Of a DNA stretch of 64,000 bases, positions 1-13,060 are shown piece by piece. The DNA lies in contig OZ017800.1 in assembly GCA_963969395.1 (NCBI GenBank), positions 14,788,479 to 14,852,478 on the forward strand, written 5' to 3'. The first letter of the stretch is position 1. Every line of letters begins with the position of its first letter. The notes under the pieces are model-generated. The model had not been told where the DNA came from. It saw only the letters and a list, made by a program, of their open reading frames with translations, and searched no databases. Origin of the DNA: Pseudoscleropodium purum. Lineage: Eukaryota; Streptophyta; Bryopsida; Hypnales; Brachytheciaceae. The position numbers and the translations under genes are program-made.

Positions 1-394
1 TAAAAATAACTAATTAAAATAGAGAGTACTTTAGGATTTATTTTATTTTTAAATGTAACCAAATTTTTTTATTTTTTTCCCACATGCAATTGTTGGATCT
101 CATACCTAATTAATATGTGAATGCGTGGATAAAATTTCAAAATTCATGAGTGCTCATTTAGCAAAATATCTGCATTTGTTGTAGAAAAAACAATTTTATC
201 TACACATTGCAAAATTAGCTTGTTTGACTTTGAAAATTTGTAACTTTAATTTTGTGTAGTATTGAATTTTGAGTTATTAATCTTTATGGTATAGAATTTT
301 GTTGAGAGTCTTATAAGAAAATCAATTCAAAAACATCAAATTTTTATGCATTTGAACATTATTCAGTAGAAGTAGGTACAAGGTAGAAATTTAA

Positions 395-2530
395 TTCAGA
401 TTAATAGTATGTCTAAAATGGAATTAACATTTGAAAGACCATTGTCCCTTAAGGAGACAAATGGGATTTTGAGTAATTACCTACGAGCTCAAATTTTTTC
501 TTTCTTTATTGAAACTTTTTTTGAAGATACAAAAATCGATTAGCTTCATGGTAAAAAAAGTTATGCCCAAATAAGCTCATAATAGGGGACAAGAGGCAAC
601 AAAAAAAATTCAAAAAAATTTTAATTTAAAATTTAAAAAAAAAATTCCCTCATACATAATATTTTTGTGTACATGTATAGTTTGGTTCATTCTATTTGGA
701 TTTTTTTGTGAAAGTTACGGACAATCTTGTTTTTCATACAATTAGAGCATTTTCTTCAAAAAGTAATTTGTAAGATTCATTTCTAAATGCAATTTTTACA
801 ATTTAAAAAAAAAAGTCTGCATGATTTATCTTGCTTGCTAAAACACTCTCACCATTGGAATTAGTGCATTTTAATTCTATTCTTGAGCTATTAATAATTG
901 AAATTTTCCTTCTATCTCTTACTTACTTCTATTTAATAATTTTCTAAAGAATAAAAATTAAGTTTTTTTTGAATATTTTGGATTCTTCTTAAGCTTTCAA
1001 TTCTATTTTATACCATAAAGATTTAAAGCACAAAATTTTGTAGTGCAAAAAATTAAACTTAAAAATGTTCAAAAGACAAAAGAAAGGAGGGTTTGAAACA
1101 TTCTACAAAATAATTGATACTCTTCTAGCACAAAAGAATTATGAATGCAAATGAAGAATCAATAAATACTTTTGCCCACAACCATGTTGTTGTTAATAAT
1201 GCTAGAACATATATTACACACATTCCACTCCATCCAACACCATGTGGATCATAAGATATAAGCATTCACATCCACCATAACCATTTTTCTACCTCTATAA
1301 AAAAACGGGCAGTTGCACTTTACAAGCTCACTTTCCTTTGCAAAAATGACCAAAATGGTACTACTTCTGGAAATTCTTTTCCGTAGACAAGTTGGTCAAA
1401 TGCTTCAAAATTTTCAAATCATTTGGAATACTAGAATATATAGTGGAAAAAAAAATAAGGAGGTAATAAAAGACAATGATCCAACATTCTAAATTATTTA
1501 GAATTTAAATATGGTATTGAAAAATGCCAATCCCAATGCTTGAAGTGTTGTAATAGACAATTTTCATCCTAGGATTTTTTTCCCAAAAAATATAGAAAAT
1601 TGGATAACATGAAAGAATTCAAGTTTTTTTTTGGTAAGGCAACAAAAACAACTTGCATCCTAAAAATCCTCATAATTTTTGATTTATTGACAAAAATGGA
1701 ATGATTTGAAGGTGTCCTAGTATATATAACCAATTTCAAATTTTACTTAATGAAAAAAATTATTTTTCCTTATCTGCCCAAAATACCCAATTACGGAAAA
1801 ATTAAACATACTAGGCTATAACTTTTGACTCCTATTACCAAATGTCATTAAGATTGTTGCATAGGAAAGATATCCTTGTCTACAACTTCTATTAAAATTT
1901 CTACCTAAAATATGCAATTTGTTAGTCACAATGGCATGCACAAAATTTCTATATAGCCAAAAAATAGAATCCAATCTTCCAGGGCTTACCTTAAAAATTG
2001 TTCTGGCACTAGAATTTTTTTCAATACAACTAAGTAGAAGACATAAGGTCCATCTAAATGAACTACATGTCTAGAATGAAAATAATCCATGAAGGAACTT
2101 TTTCCCTTAAGGCAACAAAAGGCCTGTATAGACTTGATATTTGTCGGCCAAAATTCCACCTTCTTCTTGGAATCTTTTTTTAAACACACAAAAGTTGATT
2201 GGTTCCGTGACTAGATGATTTTTTTACATTTGGTGCTCCAGAAAAAAGGCATGCCTAAATAAGCATATAGTATGGGTCGGGGGGAGCACAACACATTCAA
2301 AAGAATTTAATTCATATTCTCTTTCATTCTTCCTAAACTAAATTTGCTTCAGTTGAATACTAATTTAGTTTCGTTCCACATGTTATGTTTGGCCATGAAG
2401 CCACATCCCCCAAAAAATAACATTCACATACTTTACATCACAAAACTTCTTCACTCTACTCCAAGCTTTTTTTATTTTTTTGCACTAATTCTGAAAATAT
2501 TATAGAAAGGCAACTGTAGCAGCCCTCTTT
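395..2530 (+). repeat. Dispersed AT-rich repeat R1, two direct copies
   Basis: The segment at about 395-960 recurs at about 2070-2530 in the same orientation. Shared landmarks are 'cccttaagg', then 'aagttatgcccaaataagc' against 'aggcatgcctaaataagc', then an A-rich stretch. The first copy also matches about 51020-51930 and 23850-24680 ('ttcattctatttgga', 'gttacggacaatctt', 'accattggaatta'). No protein is readable in any frame. It behaves like a non-coding part of an old transposon family, but I cannot assign a class. Bases 1-394 show nothing beyond AT-rich sequence. Confidence 0.6.
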
Positions 2531-2904
2531 GCATGTGTTTATAAAATATTTAAGAAGCACCAATACCTAGATCCGGTTTTTCCTTGAGGGCAACTTCTTA
2601 CCTAATCCCATTGTAAGTTGCCCGCTCTAGAAAAGACCCAAATTGCCTACATGGCACTCTTGTGTTTCTATGGACATTTCACAGAATGCAGCAATGTCCT
2701 CCGTCATGTTTCCCTCAACATTCTTGTAGCGCAAAACATCACTTCATTTTGACTATGACATTGGCATATTTTCTCATACTTACTCTTAAATTCAACCTCT
2801 TCCAAAAAAATCTTCATCATCACCTTCATGTTCTTCAGAACATCCACGTTGCATTCAAACATGACAAAAAACAGGCCCTCCTACTAGTGATTTATATAAA
2901 TTAA
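2531..2904. other. No feature recognised
   Basis: AT-rich spacer between repeat R1 and the satellite array. An 80-codon open frame on the plus strand (2662-2904) has no recognisable motif and a composition expected by chance. Confidence 0.5.
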
Positions 2905-3860
2905 TACATTTTAAAATCTCATCTAATGTTGGGCACATCAAATGGCTATTCCTAGAAAAGGGAGATCTTCTCAATAGTCTCCTTATAAGACTAAGAAATA
3001 TTAGCCATCTTCTTTCAAGGGTTGACTCAAAAGACTAAAGAAAATTAGCGGTCACCTATCAAGGGTCTATTCATAACATTGAAGAATATTAGAAGTCCCC
3101 TTCTATGGATTTCCTCCATTGACAAGGAGTTTGAAATTGTCTCCTCCACAAGAATCTTATAGATGCAAAATCTTGTCTTAGGGTGGTAAATCTCACTTGA
3201 AGAAATTTTATTGATGTTTATATGAGATTTTAGATGAGATTGGAATCATGAATTTGAATTTGATGGCCGAAATTGGGGTTGGAGTCCTATATTTGGGTGT
3301 AGGTTTGGTTCATGCTACAAATTTTTAATTAGGTTTTGGATTAATTGTTTAGGATTTTGGTGCATTGGATTGAATCAATTGCAAATCTCTCGTGAATTTC
3401 TTTTGTTGATAACATTATGGGAGACTTGTTCTTTGAAGTGTTTGTGGAAGGCAATATTTTAGATAATATTTGGACCATTCATGAATTTGAAGAAAAGAAT
3501 CCAAGTTTTGTAGTTTAGAGATACATGGCTCCACTTCATTTCTATAAAATAGTTCATTTCAAAATCTCATCTAATGGGGCACATCAAGTGACTATTTCTT
3601 GGAAAGGAAGATCCTTTCTTTAGGGGTTTTCCAAGAGGATAAGGAATATGAAGTGTCTTAGACTAAAGAATATTAGCCATCTTCTTCTAAAGGTCTATTC
3701 AAAAGACTAAGGAATATGAGTAGTCATCTCTCCAAGGTCCACTCATAAGTCTAATGAGTATTAGCTATCACTGTAGTTTAGGGTAGGACATCTTGTATTC
3801 CTCATCCTTTTGAAAAAATCCTAGAGAGAGGATCTTTTTTTTTAAGGAATAGCCACTTAA
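2905..3860 (+). repeat. Satellite-like array, plus orientation, about 650-bp unit
   Basis: A unit starting near 'aaaatctcatctaatg' (about 2911) recurs near 3563, a period of about 650 bp. Each unit holds several 40-60 bp subrepeats built around 'aaggaatattag' and 'aagggtct.ctcata', followed by a stretch with 'ggttggagtcc.atatttgggtg'. The same unit forms the array at 10.4-14.8 kb. No coding sense was found. Near 3840 the sequence flips to the reverse complement. Confidence 0.75.
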
Positions 3861-4461
3861 TGTGCCCAACATGAGATGAGTTTTCAAAATGTATTAACAT
3901 ACAAAAATGAAGTGGGGCCATATATCACTAAACTACAGAATTTGGATCCTTTTCTTCAAAATTCATGAATGGTTCAAATATTATCCAAAATTTTGCTTTC
4001 CATGAACATTTGGAAATATGAAATTTTAAAATTATATCAACTAAAAAAATTCACAAGAGTTTGAAGTTGATTCAATTCAGTGTACTAAAATCCTACATAA
4101 TGAACTAGAAACTTAATTAGAAATTTGTGGTATAATGCAAATCCATACCAAAATAGGGAACTTTAACCTCAATTTAGGCAATTAAATTAAAATTCATGAC
4201 TCCAATTTCAACTGCAGGGACCTAATATAAACATAAATGAAATTTCTTCAAATGGGATTCACCACCCTAAAATCTAATTAAACATCTATTAGATTGAGGA
4301 GAGGACATGTGAAGCTACTTGTCATTGGATAATGGCTATAGTAGGGGACTTCCAATATTCTACATTGTTATGAGTAGACTTTTGATAGGTGTTCATTGAT
4401 ATTGCTTAGTCTTTTGAGAAGAAGACGGCTCATATTCCTTAATCTTGTGAGGAGAGTGTTG
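3830..4461 (-). repeat. Satellite unit in reverse orientation
   Basis: From 'aaggaatagccacttaatgtgccc' onward the sequence is the reverse complement of the unit seen at 3540-3830 and 10.9-11.6 kb, giving a head-to-head inversion. It is interrupted at about 4461, inside the 'cctcataagactaagg' subrepeat, and resumes at about 9189 in the same minus orientation. A 25-bp hairpin (CTTTATTCC, 7-nt loop, GGAATAAAG) lies just inside the inserted DNA at 4468-4492. Confidence 0.7.
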
Positions 4462-5486
4462 TGGGTGCTTTATTCCCACCCTTGGAATAAAGTGTACACA
4501 ACCGGTTTCTAAATGTCTTTGTCATATAAAACTCCTAACAAGTGCTTACCATGAACAATCTAGTTGTACCTTCCAAGCAATGAAACTTTGTTGTACATCT
4601 ACCTTGAACTTTCCTAATGACAAGGACTAACCAAATTAAACCAAATTAATACCTAAATCCAAGATTTGCCTATAACAACCAAAATACAAGGCTAATGGGG
4701 TTAGTGAAGTGGAAAAGTAAAGTACATTGAGTTGTAGGGCTTAATTTTTCTTTTCCAAAATGATAAAGAAATCTAATTTTGACCTAAATTTCTAATGGAT
4801 AACTACAAATGAAGTATGGTCCTAAATTTAATGTAAAAAATTCCATCTGTTAATTTCTAAGATTCTAACTATCAAAATTGAATGTAAGTTTTGAGGTTGT
4901 TTTTTATTCTTAAAATTCTACCTAAATGGTGACTTTGATTTGATTTGGTCAACTTTGATTGACTTTCATCCAAATCTCACCTATTTTTGTTTAAAACTTC
5001 ATTCTACTCTAATGTATTCAACATCCTTTCAATTCTTGCAGTTAAACTAGTTTTAGAATCTTGAAAATATTTTCTTTAACATTCCACCTTTAACTTACCC
5101 TATGGTTATTTGTTTGCCTAGTTGATAAATTTTTAAATATTCTTACTACTTTGGATAAATTGGATTCTTATTTTTACTTCTAGTGTTAATCGGTTTTATT
5201 TTTTTATGTCCTACTTCTACTTTTCTTTAAAGGTAAAAACTTGTTATTTTTTACCTCCTTGATAAATTTTATTCATGAATAAATTTTGACCATTGACTAG
5301 TTCATCAAAATTCTTCTCTAATTTTTTTTACTGTAGAATTAGAAAATTATTTCTATTTTTACCTTTTGACTTCTATTTTGACTCTAGATTTTAAGATTCC
5401 TAAAATATTTTTAAAATATTTTTTTGGATGATTATCTAATTTTCATCCAAGGATAACTTTGGTAATTGTCTTTATCTATTGTGGTA

Positions 5487-5620
5487 AAATCTTTTTAAAT
5501 TACTACAATAATTTTTCAACTACTTAAAAATCTTTTTAAATTACTAAAATAATTTTTCAACTACTTAAAAATCTTTCTAAATTACTACAATAATTTTTCA
5601 ACTACTTAAAAATCTTTTCA
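5487..5620. repeat. 41-bp tandem repeat, about 3 copies
   Basis: 'aaatctttttaaattactac' plus 'aataatttttcaactactta' repeats at 5487, 5528 and 5569, a 41-bp period with only one or two changes per copy. It lies inside the 4.7-kb insertion. Confidence 0.85.
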
Positions 5621-6475
5621 TTGATTTTCCAATCTACTATGGGTTTATTCTAATCTTAACTTGAAATTCAAAAGTCAAACTCTAATCTAATGTTTTTTGG
5701 TGAAAATGCAAGAATTGCATTGAAAAATTCAATTACTGACCTCAACGTTGATTCCATCTTCATTGAATGTCGTTGCCATGTTGTCAATTATGTGCTCCAA
5801 TTCTATCTTCATTGTTTTGTAGCATGATGCTAATTTTATAAACTTGCATTGGAATTGGAGACATCCCAAGACCTCGTCCTTCAATCGATTCTCTTTTCTT
5901 TTTCCTTCCACTTCTTTTAAATGTTCTCTTTTTCTTTTGTGAATATTTTTTGAGGATAAAATTCTATCAAATCCAATGCTATTTTTTGGCTAATTTGCTC
6001 GACATTAAACAAAACATTAAAACAAAGCTTATTTGATTTCTTCTAACTAATAACTAATTCTAAAATCTCTCCAAAGGTCAACTATTCTTTCTTTTTGTCT
6101 TTTCTTCTTGTCTTATAAGCAAAATCCAAATTGTTTAATATTCCCTAATGGATGGTACACATGCGAATTGGAATTCCTTTGTCTTTCCAAGTACTAATGG
6201 CAAACTAATACTTGAGTGTCTTGTTTTGCAACTCCAAGTTTATATGTGTTTTTGAGAGCTGAGTTAACGGTTGTGTTGTCAAACTTTGTTGTACACAATT
6301 GGAATAGGGCTCCAAAAACTTGTAGTATGCTTGGACTAAACCTGGACTAAACCTGGATTAATTTCCTAGATTGTGATTTGCAAACTTCCAAATTCTTGGA
6401 CTAGCTTGGATGGGAGCTTAATAGCTTGTCAATCTTCAAATTATGAACTGGTATGTTGTAAATCTAGATGCTTGA

Positions 6476-6660
6476 CCTCCCTTGCTAGGTTGATCCTCCC
6501 TTTGTTGGGTTGATCTTATGCTGGGTTGACCCCTCCTTGTTGATTTGATCTCCTTCCTTGCAAATTCCAGCCCTCTAGGGCCTAGCTTCCTCCCTTTTTC
6601 AAATTTGATTTTGAATTCCAGTCTCTTTAGGGCCTAGCTTCCTCCCTTTTTTCTCCAAAA
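6476..6660. repeat. Short tandem duplications (about 21 bp and about 65 bp)
   Basis: Several 'ctcccttgctaggttgatc'-like units of about 21 bp (6476-6550) are followed by two copies of a roughly 65-bp unit ending 'gggcctagcttcctccctttt' (about 6550-6660). Inside the 4.7-kb insertion. Confidence 0.6.
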
Positions 6661-8639
6661 ATCTAAATTCAACAATTAAAACCCTCTTTGGTCACTCTAG
6701 CTTTGATTTGTGGGAAATCCCACTTTGAACTTTCAAAACATCACCCACGCTTAGAATACTTGTTAGTATTTAAACCCAATTTGTTAGTTTTCCAATCCCC
6801 TTAGTGTTAAGTTTTCAAAGAAAAGTCAAGGTTGTCATTCATCAAAATAAAATAAAAGCTAAAATTTTGGGACTTGGTGGGGTATCATTGAGAAATATGA
6901 GTTATTTTGGGAATGTATGATGTAAGCTTAATGATGGCATGGCTATTTCAATCAAGCAATTGGCCTACCTAACTGACTTCCTTAGTGGCTGCTTAGTGTA
7001 GCTTACTAGCTAAAGGTAGCTCTTGCCTAGTTCCTTGACCGGCACTAAATTGATGTTTTCTATTTTTTAATCAAAAAATATGGCAATTGTTTGCCAATTT
7101 GGTTTTTTTAAATCCAAACTGGGGTCTTCATATGGGGATCCTTTAATATAACAAAACATGAAAATTCCAAGGGAGAACAAAGCTTTGCTATCCCTGGGCT
7201 AAGGCCTATATTTTAGAAGGTGACAACAAACTAATAGACTTTAAAGAAGTGATACTAAAGGTGATAGCTTCGCCGTATTAGAAGGGTTAACCTTGTATTT
7301 TCAATCAAGGCTTTAGAGGGATGTTCTCACATCGATAGTTCAAAATCCCACACAAAAATTCAATAGGAACAATAGTTAGTAGATAAAAGACACTTGTAAT
7401 ACAATAAGGCAAGCTCCAAGGTATTCAAACTAACGGTGTTGTTAGAATTTTGGCTCAAATATCCTTGGTGTTAGTACTAAAACTCTGAAAGACTCAAGAA
7501 TGATCAAAATACTTAAAAAATGACTCAAAATGCAAAGGTTAGCAAGCTTTTTAAAGGATCCCAATGTCCTTTGCAATGGGCTCAAACACAAAATATGGTA
7601 TAGAAATTGAGGAGCAAAATGTCTCCAAATCACAATTCAAACAAGTTTCTTGGCAAATTGCCAAAATTCCAACAACAAGGTCATGTTTTGGCCAAAACGA
7701 AAAACAAGAAAAGATTTTAGTCTCAAATGACCAAGCAAGCAAATGAAAAAAGGTGTGCAAAGAGAAAAGAGGAAAGGGCCTTTTATACATTTTCAAGGCC
7801 CCCAACCCTTCTCAAATTACCTACAACTACTCCTAAATAAAAAACAAATTAATGCGAAATCAAAATTTTATAGATGCAAAATCAATTGCATGATGGTCTG
7901 TAGAAAGCCCAAATTAGCCTAAACAATCCCTTAGTCTCTACCTTTTAAACTAATTTGCAAGTGGAAGTCAACAAATTGTAAGCTAGTGAAAAGATAGAAA
8001 ATCCAAATATTGGAGTTTGCCTTTTTTTTGAGATTTGATATGCCTAGGTTGTCTTGAAAGGTCCAAGATAGTAAGAAAATAGTCCAAATTTACTTCATTT
8101 GGACACCATATGTGCTTGGTAAGTCATTCAATGTGTTGAATGTTTTGTAAACTATTCAAATTCAATGCCACCGCCAATTCTAGTACTTGTTGGTGTTGAA
8201 TTGTCTTGAAATTTGGTCAAGTGCTTATTTAAGCTAAAAAACACCATCCTAATTTTTAGTGGGACTTTACCACTACCTAGATAATTGCTAAGAATTTCTA
8301 GTTGTTGATAAACATAGTTGATTTCCTATGGAGTTATCTTTTGCAATCTGAAAAATTATGAAACTTTTTGGGCAACTTCTAGAAAGTTTTCAAATGCTAA
8401 TTGCAAGTTTCCATGTTTATTTGCATTAAATGTGGAAAGGTCTAAATTCTTTACTTTTATTGGTTTTAATTCCTCTGAGGAGGAATCATTTTTGTACAAG
8501 GAAATCTTCACAAACCAACTTTGTTGTTGAGCTCCTAGCATGTTTTTATGCTAAAAATACCTTTCTCCAATCTTTGGTGTGCATTCTTTGTGACTCGGTG
8601 AATTTCAGTAAATTTGGTAACAATCTAAAATATGTCATT

Positions 8640-8890
8640 AAAAGATTTTTGGAGCCTCTGGATGCTTGCGAGTTATCACAGCGTGCGAACGAAAGAAATA
8701 GGTTCAATGCAGTGGTCTAACGTGGTCGAGCCCCTGCCATGTCATTGACCAATTTTTTATTTTTTTATTTATTTTTTGCATTTGGAGACTAATTTTATTT
8801 TATTTTTTTATGAAAAAGAAAATTCTGACAGTGAGCCGTTTCCCTCACTACGAGGAAGAGCTGTGGGGGAATAGGCCCAAAACAGGCTTC
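8640..8890 (+). repeat. Retroelement leader repeat, copy 1
   Basis: The plus strand here matches the minus strand at about 42960-42720 and 63790-63540. Shared landmarks are 'acgtggtcgagcccctgcc.tgtca', an AT-rich tract with 'tgcatttggagactaatt', and 'ggcccaaaacaggcttctgg'. In the 42.7-kb copy an unrecognised ORF starts right after this leader. Here the downstream frame is full of stops. An ATTCCTC...GAGGAAT palindrome sits about 170 bp upstream (8469-8486). Confidence 0.55.
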
Positions 8891-9188
8891 TGGACCCTTC
8901 CAAACTCTTCTAATGATTTTCTATAACTTTGTTTATAAGGGCTCAAATCTATCTCAAATTCCTAATTGACATACTAAACACCTATTTAGACATTGAAAAT
9001 GGTCAATGGAAGTGCTTAGAGTACTTTGAGACTTTTGGAAAATAACACATTGTAATTGTAGGGACTTCTACTAATATGATGTTAACACACATTTTAGGTC
9101 TTTTGAACTAAAAAAGGCTATAGGAAATGAGCGAAAGCAAAAAAAAAAAAAGTCTTGAGGCCTAAGTGACAACTATTGGGCTTACAAC

Positions 9189-9340
9189 TGTTAGGATAGG
9201 ATGTCTCATATTCCTTATCCTCTGGCAAAACTAGAGAAGATCTCCTTTTTCAAGGAATAGCCTCTTGATGTGTCCAATATGAGATGAGTTTTTAAAATAT
9301 AGAAATTTATAGAAATGAAGTAGGGTCATAAATCACTATT
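9189..9340 (-). repeat. Satellite unit resumes (minus)
   Basis: Reverse-complement satellite: 'gatgtctcatattccttatcc', 'aaggaatagcctcttgatgtgtcc', 'aaatgaagtagggtcataaatcacta'. It continues at about 10104 after another insertion. Confidence 0.7.
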
Positions 9341-10103
9341 TCCTAGAAATTGCCAAGCAACTTATTTCCTTCCCCCCCTCCAAGTGAAAAAATAGAAACC
9401 GTCGGATCAAGTTAAAAAAACCTAAAACCACCCTCCATTGCCATGCAATGTGAATTAAGAAAAAACAATAATTTCTTTTGAAAAGTCAACAATGGTGTGA
9501 TTTGGTTGTGTGACATATGTATGTGTTAGTGACAATAGGACTTTGTTTATGCTTCTTCATATAAACATGTAATATGTAAATCAAATGTTCAAAAGTAATT
9601 AATTTCATTGATTTATGAATTATACATTAGGTTTGACTTTAAAAATGTAATTGGTTGAAGAGAAAAAACTGAATCTAAATTTATTGAAGAACTTAATTAA
9701 AAAAAATTACAATTAATTTTGAAGAATGAATTCAAATTCATTCATTTGAGAGAATTTTAGTAGCATGAAGAAGACAAAGAAAGAGAAGGAGACATTAGAT
9801 TGAAGAAAAAAATGTTGAAGGAATTAGGGTTTAGGATTGATTGTAAAATTTTTATTTGAAATGAAAAAAGAAAAAATGAATTTTTTAATATAGTTTAGAG
9901 TTTGCTGTGCAAAGAAAGCAATTGAAGACAAAGTGAATTCAGAGATTGAGTGTTCAATGATTTGGGAATTGGAAATGATTGTTGTTCAATGGCTACATGC
10001 CACATGTACAAAAATTATTCACTAACTACCTTACTATTAGGCTTGTACCTAATTTAATACTATCACCTCAAAAGAGGTAGTAATTGCATGTGCCATGTAT
10101 TAA
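9341..10103. mobile_element. About 760-bp insertion in the satellite, unclassified
   Basis: The unit's normal run 'atcactaaactacag' is split here: 'aaatcacta' ends at about 9340 and 'aaactacaag' resumes at about 10104. The inserted DNA has no recognisable ends, and a target duplication is only weakly suggested. No coding sense was found. Confidence 0.45.
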
Positions 10104-10430
10104 TAAACTACAAGTTCTGAATTCTTTTCTTCAAAACCCATGAAAGGTCCAAATATTATTCAAAATTTTGTCTTCCACAAATATTTGGCAAAAAAAGTGT
10201 CTCAAAATTATATTAAAAAAATAAATTCACAAGAGATTTGCAATTGATTCAATCTAATGGATGAGAATCCTATACAATTAACCAAAAAAACTAATTAAAA
10301 ATTTGTTGCATAAACCAAATCCACATCCAAATACAAGACTCCAACCTCAATTTAGGCCATTAAATTCAAATTCATGATTCCAATCTTCAACTATAGATAT
10401 CTAATATATACATGCATAAAAATATTAAAA
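10104..10430 (-). repeat. Satellite unit, reverse orientation, ending at a second inversion
   Basis: Minus copy with 'ttcttcaaaacccatgaaaggtcc' and 'tccaacctcaatttaggcc'. Around 10420-10440 orientation switches to plus, so the array contains a second head-to-head junction like the one at 3840. Confidence 0.65.
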
Positions 10431-13060
10431 TTTCCCTCCTATAGATTTCTTTCAACAACAAAAAATTTGCATTGTCCCCTCCCTAAGAAATTTATAGTAG
10501 TAGAATTATATTTTGGGATCGTGAATCTTACTTGAAGAATTTCTATTCATGTTTATATTAGGTATTTTTAAGTGAGATTGGAGTCATGAATTTGAATATA
10601 TGGCCTAAATAGAAGTTGGAGTCCCGTATTTGGGTTTGAGTTTGCATCATGCAATAATTTTTTTATTAGATTTTTGGATTATTATATAGGATTTTTGCGC
10701 ATCAAATGGAATTTTTTCCAATTCTCTTGTGAATTTTTTAGTTAATTTAATTTTAGGACACTCTTTTTGCCAAATGTTTGTATAAAGCAAAATTTTGAAT
10801 AATTTTTAGACCATTCATGAGTTTTGAAGAAATGAATCCAAATTATGTAGTTTAGTAATATGTGGGCCCACTTCATTTCTATAAATTAATACATTTTTAA
10901 AACTCATCTCATGATGGGTACATCAAATGGCTATTCTTTGAAAAGGGAGATCCTCTCTCTAAGGCTTTTCCAAAAAAATAAGGAATATGAGATGTCCTAC
11001 TCCAACAATCTTTTCATAAGACTTAGAAATATTAGCCGTCTTCTTCTAAGGATCAAGTCAAAAGACTAAGGAATATTAGGGGTGACCTCTCAAGGGTCTA
11101 CTCATAGGTCTGGCAAATATTAGCGATCACTTCTCAAAAGTCTACTCATAACAATAAAGAATATTAGAAGTCCCCTCCTAAAGATTTTTTCCAAAGACAA
11201 GGAGTTTGAACTGTCCTCTATAAGAACTTTACAAGTGCAAAATTTTATTTTAGGATGGTAAATCTCACTTGAAGAATTTCTATTCATGTTTATATTAGGT
11301 CTCTGCAATTGAGATTGGAATTATAAATTTGAATATAATTGCCTAAATTGAGGTTGGAGTCCCATACTTGGGTGTGGGTTTAGTTCATACAACAAAATTT
11401 TAATTAGGTTCTTGGTTAATTGTATAGGGTTCTTGTGCATTAGATTAAGTCAAATCTCTTATAAGTTTTTGTGCTGATATTAAACGGGATAGTCATTTTT
11501 CCAAATGTTTGTAGAAGGCAAAATTTTGGATATTATTTGGACCATTCATGAGTTTTCAAGAAAATAATCCAGATTTTGTAGTTTAGTGATACATGGTTCC
11601 ATTTCATTTCTATACATTTTCAAAAACTCATCTCATGTTGGGCACATCAAGTGGCTATTCTTTGAAAAAGGATGATCCACTCTCAAGGTCTTTTTCAAGG
11701 ATAAGGGATATGAGACGTCCTATTCCAACAATCTCCTCATAAGACTAAGGAATATTTGACGACTTCTTTAAAGGGCTTAGGCATAAGGATAAGGAATATT
11801 ATATATTCCATGTTAAAGGTCTTTATGGTGACTATGAAGAATATTAGAAGTTCTTTTCTAAGGTTTCCTTCAAGAGAAAGTTTTTTCTATTGTCCCCTTT
11901 TAAAGGACCTCATAATAGGATTACTTGAGGAATCTTAGTTTAGACTAGTTATTTTTAATTGAAGAGGTTGTATTCATATTTTTGTTACGTAGTGTTGCTT
12001 GGGTTGGAGTTTCACATTTGAATTTAGTGGCATAAGTTGAGATTCAATTTGTGTGTTTGTATTTGTGTCATGCAACAATTTTGTAGTCAGTTGTTTGTTT
12101 GTTTGTACATTGAAATGAAACAAATGCAAAAATCTTGTAAATTTTTTGGTTTATATAAATTTTGTACACTCCTTTTTTCTTTTCTTTTTGTTAAAGCAAA
12201 ATTGTGGAAAGTTTTTGTACCAATAATTAGGTTTTAAAAAATGAATCTAAGCTTTTGAATTTTAATGATACATAGCCCCATATTTTTTTAAATAACAAGT
12301 TTTTAAAATTCTTCTCATGATAGGTTCATTGAGTGGCTATTCTTCATCCCAAGGGGATTCATCAAAAGGATAAAGAATATTAGACATCTAGTCCTATGGG
12401 TCTTCTCATAAGACTAAAGAATATTAGACATCTTTTTCCAAGGGTCTACTAATAAAATTAATGAATATTAGTTGTTCCCTTTCAAGGATTTTCACATAAA
12501 AATAAAAAATATTAGAAGTCCCCTTATAAGGATTTTGTCCAAGGTTAAGGAGTTTTGATTTTCCCCTTGGAAAGAAGGTTTTATAAGGATTACTTAAAAA
12601 TTCTATCATAGGGTGGTGAATCTTACTTGAAGAATTTGTATTCATGTCTAGATTATGTAGCTTTTCTTAAGATCAAAATTACACATTTGAATTTAATGGC
12701 TTAAGTTGAGAATGAAAATGCTTATTGTTTGTTTGATTTTGTGTCATGCAACAATTTTAGAATTATTTTTTTTTGTTATCTGGACACGGTTCTTTTGCAT
12801 TGTTTAAGTTGAAACAATTTCAAAATCTTTGTGAATGTTTTTGTTTATATAATTTTTGGCCATTATTTCTTTTAATTATTTATGTGAGGTAAAACTTTGG
12901 AAAATTTTGGAATCATGAATTAATTTTTCTTAAAAGAATCAAGCTTCTATAGCTTAGTGATATATAGCCCCATTTGGTTTTTTTAATTAGTAAGTTTTAA
13001 AAACTCATCTCATAATGGGCACATCGAGTGGCTATCCACTCAAAAGATGGCTCACCTCTA

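Larger units (their letters stand above)
4462..9188. mobile_element. 4.7-kb insertion in the satellite, class uncertain (LTR-type likely)
   Basis: The minus-oriented satellite stops at 4461 after 'gaggagagTGTTG' and resumes at 9189 with 'TGTTAggatagg'. An uninterrupted copy of the unit reads through this point, so the intervening 4.7 kb was inserted with a probable 5-bp target duplication (TGTTG/TGTTA, 4 of 5). That size suits an LTR retroelement, but the ends do not give a clean TG...CA and no second LTR was found. Near its right end it carries the leader sequence shared with 42.7 and 63.6 kb. No readable gag or pol remains, so most of it is non-coding or decayed beyond recognition. Confidence 0.5.
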
